Positions 60,582 to 64,000 of a stretch of 64,000 nucleotides of DNA are shown here, in pieces. How positions within the stretch are numbered: the stretch's first letter is position 1; the number at the start of each line of letters is the position of its first letter. The translations under genes and the position numbers were made by a program. The stretch is from Algiphilus sp. (GTDB taxonomy: Bacteria; Pseudomonadota; Gammaproteobacteria; Nevskiales; Nevskiaceae), in NCBI RefSeq assembly GCF_023145115.1, contig NZ_JAGLEJ010000016.1, positions 62,001 to 126,000 of the forward strand, written 5' to 3'. The notes beneath the pieces were generated by a model. That model made no database searches, was not told the DNA's origin, and was given only the letters and a program-made list of their open reading frames with translations.

Positions 60582-61064
60582 ATGCACCCACACGCAACCC
60601 ACCGTCTGATCCGTCACGGCATCGCCGCCATGATCGTGGCGCTGATCGGCGGCTTCGCGCTCACCTTCGAGATGCTGCAGGGCATTTCGCTGTCGCCACT
60701 GCCGGTGTTCCTGGAGTACGACCTGCCGGGGACGGAGCGCGGGTGGCGCATCCTCCATCTCGGCATGCTGCTCAACGGGATCATGGCGATCGTGCTCGGC
60801 TTCGCGCTCGCGCGCGTGGCCGTGACCGCCCGCGGCGCCGCGATCGCGAGCTGGGGCATCGTGATCGCAGTCTGGGGGAACGGCATGTTCTACCTGTTCG
60901 GGATGTTCGCCGCCAACCACGGACTCAGCCTCCAGGACTCGCCACTCGGCGAAGCCAGCCTGGCGGGGGCGGCCGCCTTTCTGCCGGCACTGATCGGTGC
61001 GGTGTCGCTGCTGGTGGCGCTGATCGTCATGCTGATGGCCGGCCCGGGCCGCGAACCGGCCTGA
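60582..61064 (+). CDS. Styrene-oxide-isomerase-like membrane protein
   Basis: A 160-residue protein with four membrane helices. It follows the layout of styrene oxide isomerase (StyC): LIRHGIAAMIVALIGGFAL as helix 1, YDLPGTERGWRILHLGMLLNGIMAIVLG with a conserved His before LNG, and WGNGMFYLFGMFAANHGLSL. In StyC a His in the matching place ligates heme b, and the enzyme isomerises styrene oxide to phenylacetaldehyde. The likeness is judged by eye. No styrene monooxygenase is nearby, so the substrate may be another epoxide or none. Strong GGAGGAGA precedes the ATG. Confidence 0.62.
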   Translation: MHPHATHRLIRHGIAAMIVALIGGFALTFEMLQGISLSPLPVFLEYDLPGTERGWRILHLGMLLNGIMAIVLGFALARVAVTARGAAIASWGIVIAVWGNGMFYLFGMFAANHGLSLQDSPLGEASLAGAAAFLPALIGAVSLLVALIVMLMAGPGREPA

Positions 61065-61137
61065 TCGTCCGGCGGCGTTCGCCGCGCGTTCAGTATCCGC
61101 CGACCACGATCGGGTCTCGGTTCCACCCGGAGGAGAC

Positions 61138-61593
61138 ATGATCGCAAGGACAGCGCGATGCCTCGCGTCCGCACTGCTCGCCCTGGTCCCGGTGCTGGCG
61201 TTCGCCGATGCGACGCCCGCGGGCACCTGGACGACGATGGACGACGACAGCGGCGAGCCGCGATCGGTGGTGGCGATCCGCATCGAGGACGGCGAGCTCC
61301 GCGGCCGCATCGTCGAGCTCATCGATCCACCCGAGCCCGATCCGGTCTGCGAGGCCTGCGAAGGCGAGCGCAAGGGACAACCGGTCGAGGGCATGGAGAT
61401 CCTCTGGGGCCTGACCCGCGACGATGACCGGTGGAGCGGCGGCCACATCCTCGATCCGGAGAACGGCAAGGTCTACGATGCGCGCGTCTCGCTGCAGGAC
61501 GGCGGACAGACGCTGAAGGTCCGCGGCTTCCTGGGCGTATCCCTGCTCGGCCGGACCCAGCGCTGGGAGCGCCGCAGCGCCGAATCGCCGTGA
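61138..61593 (+). CDS. Exported DUF2147 family protein
   Basis: A 151-residue protein with a signal peptide (ASALLALVPVLAFA). GTWTTMDDDSGEPRSVVAI, the Cys-x2-Cys motif VCEACEGE, and GGHILDPENGKVYDARV and LKVRGFLGVSLLGRTQRWER are standard DUF2147 blocks. The fold is a small beta barrel of unknown role in the periplasm. Eight bases separate it from the OmpW gene. Confidence 0.88.
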   Translation: MIARTARCLASALLALVPVLAFADATPAGTWTTMDDDSGEPRSVVAIRIEDGELRGRIVELIDPPEPDPVCEACEGERKGQPVEGMEILWGLTRDDDRWSGGHILDPENGKVYDARVSLQDGGQTLKVRGFLGVSLLGRTQRWERRSAESP

Positions 61594-61601
61594 GCGCGGC
61601 C

Positions 61602-62447
61602 ATGATGCGTCGACTCGGCAGGGCATCCGTTGCGCTCGCCATGCTCGCGCTGGCGATGCCGGCCTCGGCCTATCGCGAGGGCGCGCTGGTACTGCAGGCG
61701 GGATGGTTCCATCTGGCGCCGCAGGAATCCAGCGAGCCGTTGCGCACCCGGCTGGCACCGAGCGTGGTGGGCAGCCTGCTGGGCATCGATCCCGACTTCA
61801 CCTCCGAGGGCACATCGACCGGCGTCAGCAACGCCCACACGCCGGCGCTGACGCTGTCGTACTACCTCACCGATCACTGGGTGCTGAAGGCCGAGGGCGG
61901 TGTGCCCGCCGAGTTCGACCTGTACGGCGACGGCGTCGTGCGGCCCACCGGACTGTCGGGCCTGCTCATCAACGTCGATCTGGGCGCGCCCGAGAACAAT
62001 CCCATCGCCAGCGCGCGGCAATGGAGTCCCGCCATCCTGCTGCAGCGCTACTTCCGCGACGCGTCGGCCCGGCTGCGCCCCTACCTCGGCGTCGGCGCTT
62101 CCTATACCTGGTTCACCAACGTCGAGCTCAAGCCGGCCTTCAGCGATGCCCTCAACCGCAACTTCGGGCGATCGCTGGCCGTGGTCACCGGCAATCCGGG
62201 CCAAACCGTGGTCCGCGGCGACTCCGACTCGGCCTGGGCACCGATCGTCAACGCCGGCCTGTCCTACGCGCTGACGGATCGGTTGAGCCTGTCGCTGTCG
62301 CTGTCCTACCTGTTCCTCTCGACCACGTCGCGCATCACCATCGAGGCGGCCAACGGCACGCGCCTCGCCGAGAGCACCACCGAGCTCGATCTGGGCACCG
62401 CGGTGTCGTCGCTGCTGCTCTCGTGGCGCTGGGGTGGCGGCGACTGA
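61602..62447 (+). CDS. ompW: OmpW-family outer-membrane protein
   Basis: A 281-residue protein with a signal peptide (RASVALAMLALAMPASA). Mature start YREGALVLQAGWFHLAPQ, then TPALTLSYYLTDHWVLKAEGG and YLGVGASYTWFTNVEL are OmpW landmarks of the eight-stranded barrel; it ends LLLSWRWGGGD. OmpW/AlkL relatives pass hydrophobic molecules across the outer membrane, useful for alkane growth. ATG at 61602 is preferred; a GTG at 61590 is possible. Its stop overlaps the lipoprotein start. Confidence 0.87.
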   Translation: MMRRLGRASVALAMLALAMPASAYREGALVLQAGWFHLAPQESSEPLRTRLAPSVVGSLLGIDPDFTSEGTSTGVSNAHTPALTLSYYLTDHWVLKAEGGVPAEFDLYGDGVVRPTGLSGLLINVDLGAPENNPIASARQWSPAILLQRYFRDASARLRPYLGVGASYTWFTNVELKPAFSDALNRNFGRSLAVVTGNPGQTVVRGDSDSAWAPIVNAGLSYALTDRLSLSLSLSYLFLSTTSRITIEAANGTRLAESTTELDLGTAVSSLLLSWRWGGGD

Positions 62448-62875
62448 TGCGGGCACGCGCACCGGCCATGCGGATCATCGGCTGGTGCGCGGGTCTCGGT
62501 GCCCTGCTGCTGACGGGCTGTGGCGATGATCCGGCTGCCGACGCCGGCACGCTGTCGGCCGGTCGCTTCCAGGGCACGGTCGACGGCATCGCGTACGCGG
62601 CCGACGTGCGCTGTGTGGCGATCGACGCGCAGCGCTTCCGGTTCCGCTCGGACCGGAGCGATGTCGCCGACACCGACGGCGACGGACTGGTCATCACCGG
62701 CACGCAGACCGACGACCGCTTCGCGCTCACCGTGATGGTCGGCGATATCACCCACGAGAGCACCCGGCTGGACCGCTTCTCGCGCGACACCGGCAGTGCC
62801 TCCGGAAGCGGAACCATGACCCGGGAGGGCACCATCGGCCGGGTCCCGGTGCGATTCACGGTGCGCTGCAACTGA
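62447..62875 (+). CDS. Small lipoprotein of unknown function
   Basis: A 142-residue lipoprotein (GLGALLLTGC, acylated Cys near 25) with a beta-rich mature part, two further Cys (one near ADVRCVAID, one at the C-terminus) that may pair, and Asp-rich loops. It starts in the ompW stop (TGATG), so it is co-translated with OmpW. Not recognised. Confidence 0.6.
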   Translation: MRARAPAMRIIGWCAGLGALLLTGCGDDPAADAGTLSAGRFQGTVDGIAYAADVRCVAIDAQRFRFRSDRSDVADTDGDGLVITGTQTDDRFALTVMVGDITHESTRLDRFSRDTGSASGSGTMTREGTIGRVPVRFTVRCN

Positions 62876-62888
62876 GCACTGCCGGGGA

Positions 62889-63467
62889 TCAGGCGGCGCG
62901 GCGAAAGGGCTCGTCCGCGCGCGCATCGCGCAGTGCCGAGGCCCACCAGCGCAGACGGCCCAGCATGGTCGCCATTGCACGCGCCGAACGGCCGTCATCG
63001 CGCGGCATCCCGGTTCCGTCGAAGATGTCCCACGGGCCCGCGAAGCTCACCGTGTCGCGCACGCTCACCGCATGCAGCTCGGCGAATACCAGCCGCAGCT
63101 GCTCGACCGCGCGCAGCCCGCCGGAGACCCCGCCGTAGGACACGAAGGCCACCGGCTTGCCCGCCCATTCCACATCGACCAGATCGATGACGAACTTGAG
63201 CACGGACGGAAAGCTGTGGTTGTACTCCGGCGTGGCAATGACGAAAGCATCGGCGCGCGCCAGGCGCCGGCGCAGCGCGCGCACCTCGTCGCAGTCCTCG
63301 GACTCGTGCCGGTGCGGCATCAGGGTCAGTTCCGCCGGATCGACGACGTCCAGCGTGAAGCCGCCGTCGGCGGCGATGCGCGCGGCCGTCCACGCCCCCA
63401 CGACGTCGCAGAAGCGGCCTTCGCGCGTGCTGCCGTAGATCAGGGCGATGTGCAGGGGGCGGGGCAT
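62889..63467 (-). CDS. NADPH-dependent FMN reductase
   Basis: A 192-residue flavodoxin-like reductase. HIALIYGSTREGRF is the FMN phosphate loop; FVIATPEYNHSFPSVLKFVIDL is the family signature and PVAFVSYGGVSGGLRA the next loop. GGAGG lies eight bases before the ATG at 63467. A SoxR-box promoter with a 19-base spacer precedes it, so it is probably induced by redox-cycling compounds. Confidence 0.92.
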   Translation of the reverse strand: MPRPLHIALIYGSTREGRFCDVVGAWTAARIAADGGFTLDVVDPAELTLMPHRHESEDCDEVRALRRRLARADAFVIATPEYNHSFPSVLKFVIDLVDVEWAGKPVAFVSYGGVSGGLRAVEQLRLVFAELHAVSVRDTVSFAGPWDIFDGTGMPRDDGRSARAMATMLGRLRWWASALRDARADEPFRRAA

Positions 63468-63518
63468 GAGCGGTCCTCCATTGGCGCGCGGAGCGGGATT
63501 GCGCCGCGCACATCGTTC

Positions 63519-63549
63519 AGGGTAGAACCTCAACTTAAATTGAGGTCAA
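63519..63549 (-). promoter_or_regulatory. SoxR-activated promoter of the FMN reductase
   Basis: On the minus strand TTGACC (63549-63544) and TACCCT (63524-63519) are separated by 19 bases, the over-long spacer typical of MerR/SoxR-activated promoters. The SoxR box fills the spacer. Confidence 0.8.
63528..63545. promoter_or_regulatory. SoxR box
   Basis: CCTCAACTTAAATTGAGG is an 18-base near-palindrome matching the SoxR box (CCTCAAGTTAACTTGAGG) at 16 positions. It lies between soxR and the reductase gene. Confidence 0.88.
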
Positions 63550-63560
63550 GGGCCCCGAAG

Positions 63561-64000
63561 ATGGCGCTCGCGCATCCCGACGACAGGCACAAGCCGCTGA
63601 CCGTCAGCCAGGTCGCCCGGCGCAGCGGCGTGGCGGTGTCGGCCGTGCACTTCTACGAGGCCAAGGGCCTCATCCACGGCTGGCGTACCGAGGGCAACCA
63701 GCGGCGCTATCACCGCGGCGTGCTGCGGCGCATCGCCATCATCAAGGTGGCGCAGCGCACCGGCATGCCGCTGGACGCCATCCGCCAGGCGCTGGATACG
63801 CTGCCGAGCCGGCGGGCGCCAACCGCCGAGGATTGGCAGCGCCTGTCCCTGAACTGGCGCGCCGAGCTCGATCAGCGCATCGAGAAGCTCGCTCAGCTGC
63901 GCGACCAGCTGGATGACTGCATCGGCTGCGGCTGCCTGTCCATCGAGACCTGCCCGCTGCGCAACCCCGCCGACACGCTCGGTGATCGCGGACCCGGGCC
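63561..64000 (+). CDS. soxR: Redox-sensitive transcriptional activator SoxR, 3' end cut by the window
   Basis: At least 146 residues of a MerR-type regulator. The N-terminal DNA-binding domain has LTVSQVARRSGVAVSAVHFYEAKGLI and RRYHRGVLRRIAIIKVAQR. Near the end CIGCGCLSIETCPLRNP gives the four Cys of the SoxR [2Fe-2S] cluster (Cys-x2-Cys-x-Cys-x5-Cys). Only the last few residues are missing. Divergent from the FMN reductase, sharing the SoxR box, which may also autoregulate it. Confidence 0.95.
   Translation, partial: MALAHPDDRHKPLTVSQVARRSGVAVSAVHFYEAKGLIHGWRTEGNQRRYHRGVLRRIAIIKVAQRTGMPLDAIRQALDTLPSRRAPTAEDWQRLSLNWRAELDQRIEKLAQLRDQLDDCIGCGCLSIETCPLRNPADTLGDRGPG

Noticed and set aside
1..64000. 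Transfer RNA or rRNA genes, insertion sequences, prophage, integrase or attachment sites
   Set aside because: None were seen: no transposase or integrase motifs, no tRNA-like cloverleaf with CCA region, and no long direct or inverted repeats flanking any block.

Overview
The window is about 64 kb of uniformly high-GC, densely coded bacterial chromosome. A complete alkane hydroxylase set (alkB, rubredoxin, rubredoxin reductase), TonB-dependent receptors, MltB- and MtgA-type wall enzymes, OmpW, PurT and SoxR point to a Gram-negative gammaproteobacterium of hydrocarbon-degrading type. A relative of Algiphilus, Solimonas or Nevskia would fit; that placement is inference from gene content and GC only. 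I see no rRNA, tRNA, insertion sequence, prophage or CRISPR array, and codon use looks even throughout.

Layout. 1-7.9 kb: mostly housekeeping (MscS-like channel fragment, zinc deacylase, SIMPL protein, aspartic-protease-like protein, porin, purT, pyk, glycerophosphodiesterase). 8-12 kb: ppk1 behind a probable Pho box, then a two-gene amidoligase plus class I glutamine-amidotransferase unit. 12-14.7 kb: alkB-rubA-rubB, with a consensus-like promoter overlapped by a perfect 18-bp palindrome upstream of alkB, and a strong terminator between alkB and rubA. 14.8-17.1 kb: exbB-exbD-exbD-tonB. 17.1-21.1 kb: a lipoprotein hydrolase and a divergent M28-type lipoprotein, opposite an AraC regulator.

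21.2-45.5 kb is an iron and heme acquisition region. It holds four TonB-dependent receptors, a DUF3649-PepSY-DUF3325 operon, two ECF sigma/FecR pairs, a heme ABC transporter (hmuTUV), a tandem-domain HmuY lipoprotein and a HasR-type heme receptor. It also holds several poorly characterised partners: a 42-residue ORF coupled to hmuV, two related secreted proteins ending in TonB-C-like domains, a methyltransferase, and DUF4198, DUF3016 and DUF454 proteins. Fur-like operators lie before most of these units, including a GC-rich variant (TGCGAAnnnTTCGCA) placed inside three recognisable promoters. The likely logic is that iron starvation lifts Fur repression of the TonB motor, the receptors and the sigma factors; ligand-bound receptors with N-terminal signalling domains then boost their own expression through FecR and sigma.

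45.6-64 kb: an acyl-CoA dehydrogenase/kinase-like/DUF6285 operon, a beta-barrel protein, an alpha-helical protein of unknown function, AraC and XRE regulators, a diiron-type hydrolase, a cNMP-EAL protein beside an FHA protein, mtgA, exoD, a biotinyl-carboxyltransferase fusion, an MltB-type transglycosylase, a styrene-oxide-isomerase-like membrane protein, DUF2147, OmpW and a small lipoprotein. It ends with an FMN reductase divergent from soxR, sharing a SoxR box in a 19-bp promoter spacer.
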